NCBI RefSeq assembly: GCF_016801865.2
Contig: NC_068938.1
Coordinates: forward strand, 72,501,021 to 72,565,020
DNA from: Culex pipiens pallens
Taxonomy: Eukaryota > Arthropoda > Insecta > Diptera > Culicidae
Direction of reading: 5' to 3'
Length of the DNA stretch: 64,000 nucleotides
Shown: positions 12,064-23,698 of the stretch, in pieces
Position numbering within the stretch: the stretch's first letter is position 1
Layout of the letters: each line of letters starts with the position of its first letter
Made by a program: the position numbers and the translations under genes
Notes under the pieces: generated by a model
Told to the model about the DNA's origin: nothing
Databases searched by the model: none
Seen by the model: only the letters and a program-made list of their open reading frames with translations

Positions 12064-12660
12064 TTAAAAGATAGCATCAAATAAATTTTTGAGTACTCCC
12101 AGATCAGCCTCAATTGATTCAATTACTGTGTTAATATTTTTATTTGGATAAAATAGAGCTATATCGTTGGCAAATAACCTAGGAGTACCGCATAACTGTA
12201 ATTTCCCTAGGTCATTAATATAAAGAAGAAATAGCAAAGGGCCAATGTTGCTTCCTTGTGGCACACAAACTCCAATTGTTTGATTAGAACTTCGGGCGTA
12301 ATTTATTGCAACAAATTGCTTACGATTTGACAAATAGCTTTTAATTATATCGTTGGCAAGGCCTCGGATGCCATACATTTCAAGTTTTTTTTTAAAAGAA
12401 TGTTGTGATCTAACGTATCGAACGCTAACGTTACGAACGTTCCAAAAATAATGCGCCAACAGATTTTTTAGAATCAACTTCTTCAATAATATCATCAACC
12501 AATTCAAGTATCGCTGTTTGTATGCTTGATCCCTGCCTAAATCCGTACTGAAATGTATACAAAATTTTTCTTTCCGACAAGTGTTTAACTAACCTATTGA
12601 CAAGAAATTTATCGGAAGCTACCTCCTCAATGACACAATTAGAACCATGGAATCGCTCAA
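12064..12660 (-). pseudogene. Non-LTR retrotransposon reverse transcriptase fragment, broken
   Basis: A minus-strand frame of about 147 codons encodes the palm region of a LINE reverse transcriptase, with VPQGSNIGPLLFLLYINDL followed by a FANDIAL motif where active enzymes have (F/Y)ADD. The second catalytic Asp box is therefore mutated to Asn. Upstream (12510-12660), translation in another frame gives RQGSSIQTAILELVDDI, the conserved lead-in of the same domain, so at least one frameshift separates the pieces. The N-terminal endonuclease and the C-terminus are not seen. Overall style suggests a CR1/jockey-like LINE, but the clade is uncertain. Confidence 0.8.
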
Positions 12661-13740
12661 ACTTGGTCCAAAAATATCCGCCGGAATAAGTAAAGCTTAG
12701 CTAAACCCCGGATACCAAACCACGGAGCAAGCCTTCTATTGATTGATTGAGGTTAAGTTCACCGGGATCAACTACATCAGCCGTTCGTCGTATATCGGAG
12801 GCATCCGGAACCAATCAATCGGGGATGCTGACTTTCCGTCCACTAGAGCTGCACGGTTTAAATTAAGCTACTAAGCTTAAATAAAATTAGATAAAGTTCC
12901 CACGCAGAAACATGCATTAACCTTTTGAAAAGCGTACATTGCCGGTCGAACCGATTAAAACATTTCACCCTAAAGTACACACACACACGCGTACACACAA
13001 ATTACGGAACATCAACTTGACTGCTGCGTAATTTGAAAAAAACAAATTCAAATTAACCCTGTACAACCCAAACCCGACTCTTAACGGGCTTCGATCTAAA
13101 AAATCGAAAAAAAAAACCTTTTTTTCGACCAATTTTTGATCTTTAAAAAGCATTGACCAGAAGGACTTTGAAAAAAAAAATTAGAGTTGGAAGTTTGACT
13201 TGTTTTATGTGACTTTGCCAATGTTTTTAAAAATATATTTTTTTCTGGGGTCAACTTTGGCTGTGTTTTTCGCTGTCATTTTCTGTTTGTTTTGTAAAAA
13301 TAATTACGCAGTAATGTTTGTCATGTCCCAGACTATGCCTCCAAGCATTTTTCTACACTTTAAAGTAACAATGGTATCGTTCCAGAGCAGAAAATAGATG
13401 TAAATTTACACATGCTGGTTGTCGACGTATTTTTTTGGATCAGTTTATTATTACTTTTTTGTTTTTGTTTTTTTTTTTTTTGGTTTGTTCATTACGACAT
13501 ACTAATTATCGTTGATTATCTTTAAACATTTCATTTACTGTTTCTTATTCTCTACTATTGCGAGGTTCACCATTGGGATGGATGTGGGTTTGGGTGGCTT
13601 GTAAATTATTGTCTTTTTTTCTGAATTGCTACTTTTTTTAATTTTTGACTTATTTATTTTTATTTACTTTTATTTTTTACCATTATTTTATTATATTCAT
13701 TGGGTTATATCACGAATGATGGAATCAAGGAGCCTTTAAA
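12661..13740. other. Non-coding stretch
   Basis: The stretch is AT-rich with poly-A/T tracts (for example 13085-13125 and 13455-13482) and no supported gene. The short frames at 12965-13153 and 13200-13397 have no recognisable content. Confidence 0.4.
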
Positions 13741-14250
13741 TTAAATAACCGCCATCGCCATCACCACCGCGCGCACACTCATTTCCGAAAACAGTCGCCC
13801 AAGGTCAACTTCGAGCAGATCAACAATGAAGGACCACGCGCCATCGCGGGAGCTGTTGGAAGGCGACACCGTGTACGTTGCGGAAACACCACCCGGAATC
13901 GACACGGACCAGTCGCTGACGTATCCCGAGAAACCGTTCGAAGACATATCTGGAGCCGAGAGCGACGCAGCCGATACCGCTATGGAAGAGCTTGAGCACG
14001 GTGGTGCTTTATCCCATTCCCTTTTTTCTTGCGAATCATCGTCATCGGTCGATTCGCTGCCTTACCCGTACCAGCAACGCACGCCGCCCAAGCAACAACC
14101 AACACCATCACTGCTGAGGTCGTACCACTTCCGGGTGCCCTCGGATGACGAGGAGGAAGAAAAAGACGAGTGTCAATCCAAATTTTTGAAGATTTCACGC
14201 GTTACCATCGCATGCCCTCGGCGTGACATTCTAGGTATTTGAATCTCATG
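13741..14250 (+). pseudogene. Coding-like fragment of unknown origin, probably a decayed element
   Basis: An open frame at 13826-14242 begins MKDHAPSRELLEGDTVYVAE and is rich in Ser, Pro and acidic residues, with a DDEEEEKDE run near its end. A second frame through the same DNA reads KQSPKVNFEQIN before the ATG, suggesting an older coding phase. High GC contrasts with the flanks. Its last 80 bases are shared with 10778-10840, which marks it as part of a duplicated repeat rather than a single-copy gene. No family is recognised. Confidence 0.3.
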
Positions 14251-14265
14251 GCTTTCTACCTAAGG

Positions 14266-15118
14266 TACCGTAAAACGGGGTGACTTTGATAGGTTCGCGA
14301 TTTTTCCGCAAAATGAAGAGTACCTCAAGAAGAACTATTCATAAAATTTGGAATAGTTTAAAAAGTTAGGTAACTATAGTTAAGAAAATGTTGATTAAAG
14401 TCATTATTTTAAACTTCTCAAAGTGTCATGATTTTCTCAATGAACATGATTTTGAATCGGAAAACGGAATGCATTTTCGGATTCCTTGGACAATTTTCCA
14501 CTAGGAGAAGGTTAAATAAGTTTGTAAATAATAAATAATATGTGTTTTTGAAACACAATTAAAAAAAATCTCCAAATTTATAAGCAATTTCAGCTGAACA
14601 AATTTCAAGTAAAATGTGAAAACTTGTGATTCGTGCTTCAAATTCAGTATAAAATGCAATATAAATCGATAATTTTATGAACAAAACTAGTTTTAACAAA
14701 TTTCAGGCAAAATTCCTACTTTTTAACAATTTTACCTAAAATTTATATGTATTTTGTTAAAAAGCTTATAAACTTAGTTAACTAAATATAAACATTGATT
14801 TTTGTTCTTAAAAACTATATCAGCTACTTTAGTGATGGTACATTTAACGTACAAATAAAGTTTGAACATCTTAAATATGATTTTAACAAGAAAAACTATG
14901 ACTATCAAAGTCACCCCGGAATTTAAACTAAGAATTTTTAACGTAACTATTTTTCTAAACACTATTGAAAAAACTTTTTTTCCAAAATAATGCATGGACT
15001 TTGTGTGGCCTACCCCAGTACATGTTTTAAAAATAATAACCTTGAAAAAAACCTTATCAGTTGATAAATATTCCAAAAACAAATTGAAATCCTATCAAAG
15101 TCACCCCGGTTTACGGTA
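14266..15118 (+). mobile_element. Inverted-repeat element with TACCGTAAAACGGGGTGAC ends
   Basis: The left end reads TACCGTAAAACGGGGTGAC followed by TTTGATAG. The right end reads CTATCAAAGTCACCCC followed by GGTTTACGGTA. An internal ATCAAAGTCACCCC motif lies near 14903. The 853-bp interior is AT-rich and non-coding. The same family supplies 1-520 in the opposite direction. The element split a pre-existing duplicated segment, since GGCTTTCTACC occurs on both sides (14250 and 15130). Confidence 0.75.
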
Positions 15119-15159
15119 CTCGTGATTAATGGCTTTCTACCATTGATACCTTGATATAC

Positions 15160-15405
15160 AGCTTGAATCTTACGTCCCAAGCAGAGATGACAGTTGCACA
15201 TAAGCGGGTTGGCAGTTGCAACTAGTTTTAGTTTCATTAAAAAAATGAGTTCGAGAGCTTTTTGCAAATTTCTGAAACATTGTAGGGAACGTACCGGAAC
15301 AGAAACCTAGACGGGACCAAATTGGTAGGACATTGGCCAACACCCGGAGTGACCAGCGCCCCGGGGGAAGGTTCTCCCGGGAGGACATTTACGGAACCAT
15401 ACGAT
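15160..15405. repeat. Right part of the duplicated segment shared with 10825-11160
   Basis: CTTGAATCTTACGTCCCAAG and the block from GACCAAATTGG to CATTTACGGAACCATACGA match the left copy with substitutions and an extra GGGGGAAGGTTCTCCC insert. No intact gene is present. Confidence 0.6.
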
Positions 15406-15463
15406 AGCTTTTTCTCGATTTTCATTCAAAATGCATCGTTAATGTTTTGATTATTTCAGGTTT

Positions 15464-15469
15464 TTTATT
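15464..15469 (-). terminator. Candidate polyadenylation signal for vasa
   Basis: AATAAA occurs on the minus strand about 200 bases after the vasa stop codon at 15665. It is the first canonical hexamer I find downstream. Confidence 0.4.
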
Positions 15470-15664
15470 GTCATAAATGAAATTAAATTGTTTTCAACAA
15501 TTTAAGCGTTTGAAACTAAGTCAAGTACTTTTCAAAACCAAATATTCTGTTACGTTCTTCACAAGATCGTAGTTTATCTAAAAAAGGAAACTTACTGATA
15601 ATAAGAGAAATAATAACTCAATGATAGACTATTCCATAGCCTACAACCTGGTCGCAAGCCCCGC

Positions 15665-17856
15665 TTAGTTCCATTCTTCATCGGGCTCGAGCGCGGACGG
15701 CTGTGCGTCCATGCGGGAACCTTCAGCATCGCGCCCACCACGAATATCTCGCGCTCCGAACTGACTCGGTCCTCCGTACGAGCCGCCGCCGCCGGACATT
15801 CCCTGCAGGAAGTCGGGCACCTGCTGGCCAGCTTGGGTCAGGATCTTCACCAGATCCCCCGCGATCGCCGAGTCGTTCTCCATGTCGAAAAAGCTCGTCG
15901 CTCGGCCCTTGTTGCCGACACGTCCCGTACGGCCGATGCGGTGCACGTAGTCGTCGATGCCCTTGGGCAGATCGTAGTTGATGACATGGGCCACGTTGCG
16001 AATGTCCAGTCCACGGGCGGCCACCGACGTGGCGATCAGAATGTACATCTTTCCCGATTTGAAGTCCCGCAGGGCTTCCTCGCGTTCTCGCTGCAGGCGG
16101 TCACCGTGGATGGAGGTGGTCGGGAACTTGGTTTCCGACAGGAGCGATGCCAGATAGTCGGCGTTGCGCTTGGTTTCCACAAACACCAGCGTTCCCTTGG
16201 GGTCGTTCGACTCGAGGATCTCTTCGAGCTTCTTGCGCTTCTGGAATTTGGTCACCTCGTAGATGTTCTGCTCGACGTCCGAGCTGGCTCCGCCCACGAT
16301 ACCGACCGCGACGAAGATGTAGTTGTTGAGGAATTGGCCGGCCAGTTCCTGGATCTGGCCGGGGAAGGTCGCCGAAAACATGAGCGTCTGGCGTTCCTCC
16401 TTGGACTTCATCGTTTCGTGGTTCATCATCTTCTCGACCGCGGGCATGAAGCCCATGTCCAGCATCCGGTCGGCTTCGTCCAGCACGACAAACTTGACCC
16501 GATCGAACGTGACGGCCTGCCGGTCAACGAAATCCAGCAAGCGACCGGGCGTGGCCACCAGAATGTGGCACCCGTTGTTGACGTTGTCGATCTGGTGACG
16601 GGTGGCCGTTCCACCGTACGCGACCACCACCTTCAGGATGGTTCCCCGGGCAAACTTGCGGGCTTCTTCCGAGATCTGGGGAGGAAAAAGGCGGGAGGGT
16701 TAGTGGGTGTGGTGGACACGTGGATTGGTTGGAGTTACCTGAAGTGCCAGTTCTCGCGTGGGCGCGACAACCACAACGAACGGGTTGCCGGGCGTCATGT
16801 CGTCGTTGTCGTTGAGCAACGTGTTGATGATCGGCAGCAGGAAGGCGGCCGTCTTGCCAGAACCAGTCTGGGCGCATGCCATCAGGTCTCGCTTGTCCAT
16901 GATGATCGGAATGGCGTACTTCTGGATGGGCGTCGGCTTCAGGTAGCCCGACTTGCGCACGTTGGTCAGCAGGTAGTCGCGCAGTCCCGACTCGTTGAAC
17001 GAGGTGATCGGCCCGGGCGGGTTCTCTCCGGTCACGTTGACCTTGATGTCGTCGAACTTGTCAAAGTTGATGCCGGAGCTGATGCCGGTGCCGAAGATTT
17101 CATCCTCGTCTTCGGTCGGCGGAGGGGGAATGTACAGCTCCCTGGGCTTGTCGATCTTGACCTCTCCGTCTTCGTTATTGTTGTCGTCTTGACGAGGCCG
17201 GAAGCCACCGCCGCCACCTCCTCGTCCAAAACCACCTTCGTCTCCGTTGTCACCTCCTGTTGGAAAAGTGATTCATGGTAAATTGACATTCAATAAGCAA
17301 TGAAAGTTTCTGTATTTACCTCCAAAGTCCCGACCTCCGCCTCCCCCACGGCCTCCTCGTCCTCCCCTGCCTCCACGACCTCGGCCTCGGAAACCTCCAC
17401 GATCTCCGTTCTCGTAGCCGTTCTCCCCACCATCCTGATCGTTGTCCCCATATCCATTTCCACCTCCACCGTAACCGTTTCCGCTTCCGCCATATCCGTT
17501 GTTGTCGTCACCATTCTCACCGTAGCTTCGACCACCTCCAAAACCACCGCCGCCACGTCCTCGGCCACCACCTCGTCCGCGACCTCCACGACCTGTGAAC
17601 GAGTAGTCCGATTAGCTCCGGCCCAACTTCTTCCTCGCAGTCAACCACCACATACCACGGAATCCTCCCCCGCGCCGTTCTCCGTAGCCATTCTCCTGGC
17701 CATCGTCTCCGCCGCCGTCGCCGTAGCTGGCCTGGCCGAACGACTTTCCGGCGTCATCCTGATGGGGCGACAAGAAGAGAGAACATTCGATAAGAACAAA
17801 CGAAAGGGACTTACTCCACACCCAAATCTACTTACATTGTCCTCCCACTCGCTCAT
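15665..17856 (-). CDS. vasa: Vasa, germline DEAD-box ATP-dependent RNA helicase
   Basis: Five minus-strand coding exons (17836-17856, 17656-17758, 17320-17592, 16739-17256, 15665-16675) join in frame to 641 codons plus stop, with GT-AG introns of 63-77 bases. The start is MSEWEDN. Residues ~30-150 are RGG- and Gly-rich for RNA binding. The helicase core shows the Q motif (GYLKPTPIQ), motif I AQTGSGKT (261-268), APTREL, TPGR, DEAD (371-374), SAT (406-408), ARGLD and HRIGRTGR (550-557). The protein ends in an acidic PDEEWN, typical of Vasa rather than the related Belle/DDX3. Vasa works in germ cells in nuage and pole plasm, in translation control and piRNA amplification. All catalytic motifs are intact, so the gene looks functional. 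The splice acceptor just upstream of the ATG (TTTTCAG at about 17869-17876) implies a 5' UTR intron. Confidence 0.93.
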
Positions 17857-18560
17857 GTTGGCGTTGACTTACTGAAAAGAAACGACAAAAGAGAAAAAAT
17901 AAGCGGAGATGAGTCGTAAAGCATTCGGGCGGGGATTTGTGGGCTAAACGCGAAGAAAGGAAAAAAAATCAAAGTATCACTAAAAGTTAATAAGGCACGA
18001 GCACGAGCGAAAAGAAAGCCGCACAGCATTCGGTTATCATAATTGTATTACTTTGAAACGCGAGGCCTTCTCCGGCAAAAAGCCTCGGCCGGCCAGCCTT
18101 CAACCGTATTAATTGTTTGCGGATGAGTGACAACAAGCGCGAGAGATGTGGTCCGCAGCAGCAGCAGTCACACCACCGGCCAACCGTTTCTTCGACTAAT
18201 TTGCCGCTATTTTTTCCACTTTTTTTTCATCTCCCTCTCCCCCGTTTATCTGCCGGCTCGTTCGCGGTTCACGGCTGCTGGTGCGTGCACCACCCAAAAC
18301 CACCCCCGCCGCAGTCCTAACATTTCCCGTGTGCACTTACCAAATCGAAGGCTCGCTCGCGCGCCACAACTACTCTTCATCGGCGCCACATTCGGGTCGA
18401 AAACTGCACGACACAGCACAATTTAAAATAAGGGACTTGTGTGCAGCGCAGATATCGAATTACTTTCTGCACGGAATGTGTTGCTCGACTTATTTCCTTT
18501 GGGGAAATAGTGCGGGAAGAGGGCAGAAGGAAAAGCCGGGTTTGCGTTTGTAAACAACTT
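17857..18560 (-). promoter_or_regulatory. 5' UTR intron and promoter region of vasa
   Basis: Upstream of the vasa ATG is a splice acceptor, then GC-rich unique DNA to about 18400, followed by AT-richer sequence. This should contain a non-coding first exon and the germline promoter. I could not fix a transcription start. The short frames here have no coding support. Confidence 0.45.
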
Positions 18561-18776
18561 TGCAGTTTGACATTTTGGCCCGCGTTGGGACGGGGAACGT
18601 TCGGGAATTACGATCACTGTTCTAGAAGTGGCCTGTGGTAGAAGACAGATTTCATGTTCTAAATTTGGGTAGAAATCACACTGATCTAATCTAATCAAAC
18701 ACTGACTTTGTCCAACTCCCATCTCGGGACGTGCTATTCAAAGTATTTAAAATTCTTCTTTGTGGATTGCTTAAAT

Positions 18777-18910
18777 CAAGCAAAACATGGTAAATGGGCC
18801 AAAGTCGAAAGTGTAAACAGTCTGTCCTGTTTACGTCAGTCAGTGGGTTAAACAAGAGCAATGAGCAGGACAGACTCTTTGTTTACACTTTGGCTTTGGC
18901 CAATTGCTTG
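18777..18910. repeat. Hairpin element, family 1
   Basis: Arms of about 50 bp are inverted around 18843. The left arm contains GTGTAAACAGTCTGTCCTG and the right arm CAGGACAGACTC then TTTGTTTACAC; both carry GGCCAAAG. Related hairpins occur at 19891-20003 and, as a half copy, at 21152-21232. Confidence 0.65.
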
Positions 18911-19425
18911 AAATGTTGCTTCTTTCAGAGGAATCGAATTACAAAACGTTACGCTCCTGATCTAATTTCATCAAAGCCTGGCGCAGCCAATGTTTCACAG
19001 GGATCCTTTAGAAAGCCGGCTGACATCCTTCTTGTCATTCATTAACATTTGTAGTGCACCATTGCATCGGAATGCATTGAAACAGCACAGACGTAAACGC
19101 GGCCAGGCCTACTGCGTAAAGTTTAGCGCAGAGATGATTCGCTGAAGCGGGTTTTTTATGCGGTTTTTCCATTCAAACTTTAACGATAAAAAGCGACACT
19201 TATACCTTAACCGATTTGGGTCCAATTTATTTGATTTATTCTCAACTTATTTTTATTAGGTCCTTTTAGGTGCTGTGACCAGGTAAGGACCGAGGAGGCT
19301 CAAAATTTTCACTCTCTTTATTTTTATTGTCATCCTCTAGAGAGCACACAACACCACGCTCCGGGATTTGGTTTATTCGTTGGAAGCACCATGCCACAGA
19401 CAAAACCATGCTAAGAAGGTTTGAT

Positions 19426-19512
19426 ACTCCGAGATCAAAAGACTCAAAAACACCCAAAAAGCAAACATTGATAATTTGGTTTATTGGACCTTTTTTAAAA
19501 AAAATAAACTCC
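19426..19512. repeat. Half copy of hairpin element, family 2
   Basis: It contains ACACCCAAAAAGCAAACATT then TTGGTTTATTGGACC, matching one arm of the complete hairpin at 22942-23092. The region 18911-19425 is otherwise unremarkable. Confidence 0.6.
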
Positions 19513-19596
19513 AGATTTTGTCTCCACTAATACCCTGGTTACATCGCAACAAACTTGCTCTAGGAACATTATTCCTAATTCCAACCATAGCTCACC

Positions 19597-19672
19597 AAGC
19601 CGCGATGGCCTAGTGGGTAGCATTATTGCTAACCAATCCAAAGGACTGGGGATCCACACCCGCCTCGAGTAA
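19597..19672 (+). mobile_element. tRNA-like SINE head, degenerate
   Basis: A box A-like TGGCCTAGTGGGTAGC is followed about 30 bases later by a weak box B-like GGGATCCACACCC. The spacing is tRNA-like but pairing is poor, so this is a decayed tRNA-derived SINE rather than a tRNA gene. Confidence 0.4.
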
Positions 19673-19890
19673 CTACTTTTTGATTTTTCGTTCACGTTCA
19701 GAGTTTTTAATATTTCTATTTTCTTAACATTCTTGTTGGGATCAGATCGAAATCAATCCTAGAACCTGTTTGCTGACGCTAAACAGGGGAACGGCATGTA
19801 TTTCCATCGTGCACGTAATGTTGGCATGTCAGCACTTCGGCGTTCAATTACAGCTTCAAGCGTTTTCAGCCAATATCAAGCAACAAATAG

Positions 19891-20003
19891 CCTAATAGGA
19901 AACATAGAAATAGACTGTTTGTTTACACATAGGCACTGGCCAATTCAAGCAAAACAGTGTAATTGGGCCAATGTGTAAACAAAAAGTCTTTCCTACTCGT
20001 TCC
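19891..20003. repeat. Hairpin element, family 1, second copy
   Basis: The left arm reads GACTGTTTGTTTACACAT and the right arm ATGTGTAAACAAAAAGTC, around a short centre near 19950. The Harbinger-like element at 20007 is inserted immediately after it. Confidence 0.6.
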
Positions 20004-20006
20004 TAA

Positions 20007-21148
20007 GTGCATCTCCAGCGCGGGTAGCAAACATCGAAACAAATCAAATTTGCACCCGACGCGGTACCTGCGCGGTAGCAAATTTGCTCTCAGTTCTTCG
20101 AGATTTTACCTTGCAACCCGCTTTTCAGCCTGTTTGCTACCGCATCAAATCGAATTATGCACGGAAAAATCGAATCAAGCTAGAAAAATTCAAATCCAGC
20201 ACGGAAAAAAAAGTAAAAAAAATAATATTAAATTAAAAAAATTAAAAAATAAATAAATTTAAAAAAATTTTAAAATTTCAAAAATTTTAAAATTTTAAAA
20301 ATTTTAAAATTTTTAAAAATTTTAAAAATTTTAAAAATTTCAAAAATTTTGATTATTTTAAAAATTTCAAATATTTTAAAAATTTGAAGAACTTTAAAAA
20401 CTTTTTTGAAAAAATGTTTTTTTTTTTAATTTTGAAATTTTTAAAGTTTTTGAAATTTTTGAAATTGTTAAAATTTTTAAAATTTTTAAAATTTTTAAAA
20501 TTTTTGAAATTTTTAAAATTTTTAAAGTTTATGAAATTGATAAAATTTTAGCATTTTTTGAAAATTTTAAAATTTTTAAAATCTTTAAAATTTTTGAAAT
20601 TTTTAAACTATTTGAAATTTTTGAACTTTTTGAAATTCTTTAAATTTTTTAAATATTTTTAATGTATTTTTTTTTTAATTTTTAATTTTTTCCCGTGCTG
20701 GATTTGAATTTTTCTAGCTTGATTCGATTTTTCCGTGTATAATTCTATGCATAATTCTGCAAATTTGATTTGCTTCGATGTTCAAATTTAAAGTTAAAAA
20801 ATAAAAAAAATATATAAAAAAATTAAAATATATAAAAAAAATTAAAAAAAATTAATTTAAAAAAGTAAAAAAAAAATAAAAATTAAAAAAATTAACCAAT
20901 AATCAAATCTGGAGTTTTTTTTTAAGTTCCAATAAACCAAATTTCCAGCATTTGCTTTTTGGGTGTTTTTTAAACCGCCTTGAGTCAGGGGTATTAAAAA
21001 ACATTTCGGTAATTTCGAGCAAAAAATGATAAAAACTGCGGTGGGCTTGTTTCGGTGGCAAATTTGCTATCCTAGCGGTGGGGATGACGGAGTTTTTTCA
21101 AGTTGCAAATTTGATCTCGGTATTCATGAGCCAGCGGTGGAGATGCCC
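20007..21148. mobile_element. Harbinger-like MITE flanked by TAA
   Basis: The left end is GTGCATCTCCAGCGC and the right end is the inverse of GGGCATCTCCACCGC. TAA duplications flank it at 20004-20006 and 21149-21151, as expected for PIF/Harbinger elements. Subterminal motifs TAGCAAATTTG and TTTGCACCC recur at both ends. The middle (20200-20760) is low-complexity AAATTTT-type sequence with no frame. A family-2 hairpin fragment lies inside at 20905-21000. Confidence 0.75.
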
Positions 21149-21151
21149 TAA

Positions 21152-21232
21152 CGTAAACATCAAATGAAGTGAGCAGGAAAGACTCTTTGTTTTAAACTTG
21201 GCATTGGCCCATTTTCATTGTTTTGCTTGAAT
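21152..21232. repeat. Half copy of hairpin element, family 1
   Basis: It contains GAGCAGGAAAGACTCTTTG and TTGGCATTGGCCC, matching one arm of 18777-18910. It lies next to the right end of the 20007-21148 element. Confidence 0.55.
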
Positions 21233-22057
21233 TTAAATTTTGGTTTTTGTGCTGGCTATTTAAAAAAATAGGAAAAAGAATAAGCTCTGTCGATTCTTGG
21301 AGGGCATGTACTAATGGAATAATCCCGAATGTTTAAATTTTTTTTGTTGCCCTTATCAAACGTTTGGCTCGATTTTTTGAAGTTGCCTCCATTTATTATT
21401 TTTTAATAAGTACTCAACGAAAATTGGCAACACTGTAATGTGGGGCTCGGAATCTGCCCCACATAAACACAGTATTATTCAAAATCCACTATTAAAATTT
21501 TGCTTAAATTATTGTTAATAAAGCAGATTTCACGTAAAATATTTGCAAGACGATTTTTCGATTCTCTCACCCACATAATTTAACTTCAAAATTACAACTA
21601 ACATAACCACACAAACACAATAAAAATCTAATTTCTCTACAACTTTCAACACAATTCAACCATTTAAACACAAAATTACTTACCAAAAGTTGTTTCGAAG
21701 ATAAAAGTCGTAGAAAACACTGATTTTTCCACTAATTTCGGCGAAATTCACACGCGAAGGGCACGAGGTTGCTTCTTGCCAGCAAGAGTTGATCGCGCTC
21801 GCACGCAGAGACGTCCGGATCGCACCGAGAACAAAGAAGGAATGAACGAGTGACGCCGCTTGCTTGACGACGAATGACGCAAAGAGCAGAGAGCAAAATG
21901 GCGCGCGGTGCTTGGTGTGTTGCCCGATGAGAGGGAAGGTGGCATTGGACGGTTTACTTGGCCGTTTTGGTGTGGAGTGGCATTTCAAAGTGCACTAAAA
22001 CGTCGGTAGTTTGACAATATTATTCCCAATTTTTTTTATCGAGAAATCTGGAGTTTT
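21233..22057. other. Non-coding stretch
   Basis: No gene is supported. GC-richer DNA at 21740-21990 gives frames in several phases on the minus strand without a domain; it could be a remnant or a promoter-like patch. Confidence 0.35.
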
Positions 22058-22912
22058 GCCTTCCTCACCTTACTGAGGAAAGGCTACAAAATCACTCGAA
22101 AAATGAACTTCTTAATTCGACCTCGTAGACCCACCTTCACATATACCTATCAACTCAGAATCATGTTCTGAGCAAATGTCTGTGTGGATGTGTGTAGGTG
22201 GGTGGACAACAAAATTGTCACTCGATTATCTCCGGACTGGATGAACGGATTTTAACCGTATTAGTCTCATTCGATCCGTCTTGGGGTTCCATAGGTCTCT
22301 ATTTAAAATCAGCAAGTTTAGTTAAGTACTTCAAAAGTTATGCTAAAAAAACGATTTTGGCGTATGTCCGGAAGATTGTAAAAAGGGTGGTTTTTGCAAG
22401 AAACCCTATCATGTTATACATTTTCAGAAAGGTATTAAAAAGACCTTTCCAATGAGCCCAAAACATTGAAGATCTGACAACCCTATCAAAAGTTATAAGG
22501 ACTTAAGGGTTATTTATACACTTTTTGGAGGCCGGATCACAGATATTTCAGTAAAAATTATGTCCGGGTCCATCATGCGACCCATCGTTAGTTAGATAAT
22601 TGAAAGACCTTTTAAATGAGCCTAAAATATCAAGGATCTGAGAACCCAATCAAAAGTTATTGGAACTTTAGTGTTATTTATATACTTTCTGGAGGCTGGA
22701 TCTGAGATATTGTGATAAAAATATTGTCTGAATCTTCCATGTGAACTTTCGTTGGATAGGTTTTTTTCATCAGACCTTGCCGATGAGCCAGAAAAATTGA
22801 AGGCCTGCGAACCCTATCAAAAGAAATCAGTAATAAAATTGATGTGTTAAACATGTTAAGGCAATGTTGCTATTTTACTGAATGTATTGACTTTATGAAT
22901 GTGAGGAAGGCA
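22058..22912. mobile_element. Inverted-repeat element with GCCTTCCTCAC ends
   Basis: Ends GCCTTCCTCAC and GTGAGGAAGGC bound about 855 bp. Inside, a decayed internal repeat recurs three times: a GAGCC phrase, then ATTGAAG or ATCAAGGATCTG, then AACCCTATCAAAAG (about 22450, 22620, 22790). A partial relative lies at 48187-48470. No transposase frame is present. Confidence 0.65.
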
Positions 22913-22941
22913 CCAACCCCCTAAAGGTGGATTAAGTATCG

Positions 22942-23092
22942 TTTTTTTTTTAAAAAGGTCCAATAAACCAAATTTCCAGTTTTTGCTTTTTGGGTGTTTT
23001 TGAAACCGACTTGAGTCAGGGGTATTAAAAAACACCCAAAAAGCAAAAACTGAAAATTTGGTTTATTGGTTCTTTTCAAAAAAAAACTCCAG
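22942..23092. repeat. Hairpin element, family 2, complete copy
   Basis: Two arms of about 60 bp are inverted around 23015. The left arm carries CCAATAAACCAAATTTCCAG and GCTTTTTGGGTGTTTTT; the right arm carries their complements. The centre contains TTGAGTCAGGGGTATT. Partial copies occur at 19426-19512, 20905-21000 and 23815-23905. Confidence 0.75.
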
Positions 23093-23167
23093 AAATTAAA
23101 AGTGCAACATGTAGTTAAACTTTTTGTCAAGCTTCTGTGAAGTTTACCATGAGTGAAAATTCAACTC

Positions 23168-23250
23168 CATGTTACCGGCTCACATCTCTCTTTTTAATTT
23201 CTCGATAGTCCTATCGAGAATTTTAAAGAGAGATGTGAGCTGGTAACATG
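23168..23250. repeat. Short near-perfect hairpin
   Basis: Arms of about 40 bp (CATGTTACCGGCTCACATCT against AGATGTGAGCTGGTAACATG) fold with a two-base loop at about 23209-23210. It is AT/GC-mixed, not low complexity. It could be a tiny MITE. Confidence 0.65.
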
Positions 23251-23698
23251 AAGGTCGGATCGTAGTAAGCCTCGCGTGTGTGCGGATCGAAAAAAACAAA
23301 ATCGCTGTCAATTTCCTCCCTCAATTTTGTTTCAAAAGGTGCGAAAAATTGCCGTTATTTCTGCCGATATTCAGTGGAGAAGGTGGTGGTCGCAGAAAAA
23401 GCGGATTTTCTTTCTGGATTTTCCGAGCCTGTTGCAAAAAATTGAGCTGCTTTCCGGATTTCAACGTCAACGTTTCCTGGTAGCAACTCATCGGCGGATC
23501 TTCATCCGGTGCGTTTCCTTGGACAACCTTTGGGTCCGTTGGTGACGTTTTCAAACTCGGTGAAAATTCGTATAATCAACCATCTGGCTGTTTCAAGTTT
23601 GCCGACGGATCCAAGGTTCTGACAGGGCTGCTAGAATAATTCTAGCAGGATTCTAACAGAACCAATTCTGTAAGAAAATCTCATGTCTGGGAATAAAG

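Noticed and set aside
15833..17281. 482-codon open frame on the plus strand across vasa
   Set aside because: It is antisense to the vasa exons and runs through an intron. The helicase motifs on the other strand explain the sequence; the open frame follows from high GC and codon bias.
15665..17856. Belle/DDX3 rather than vasa
   Set aside because: The acidic DEEWN C-terminus, the RGG-rich N-terminus without DDX3 motifs and the GASSDVEQNIYEV linker match Vasa.
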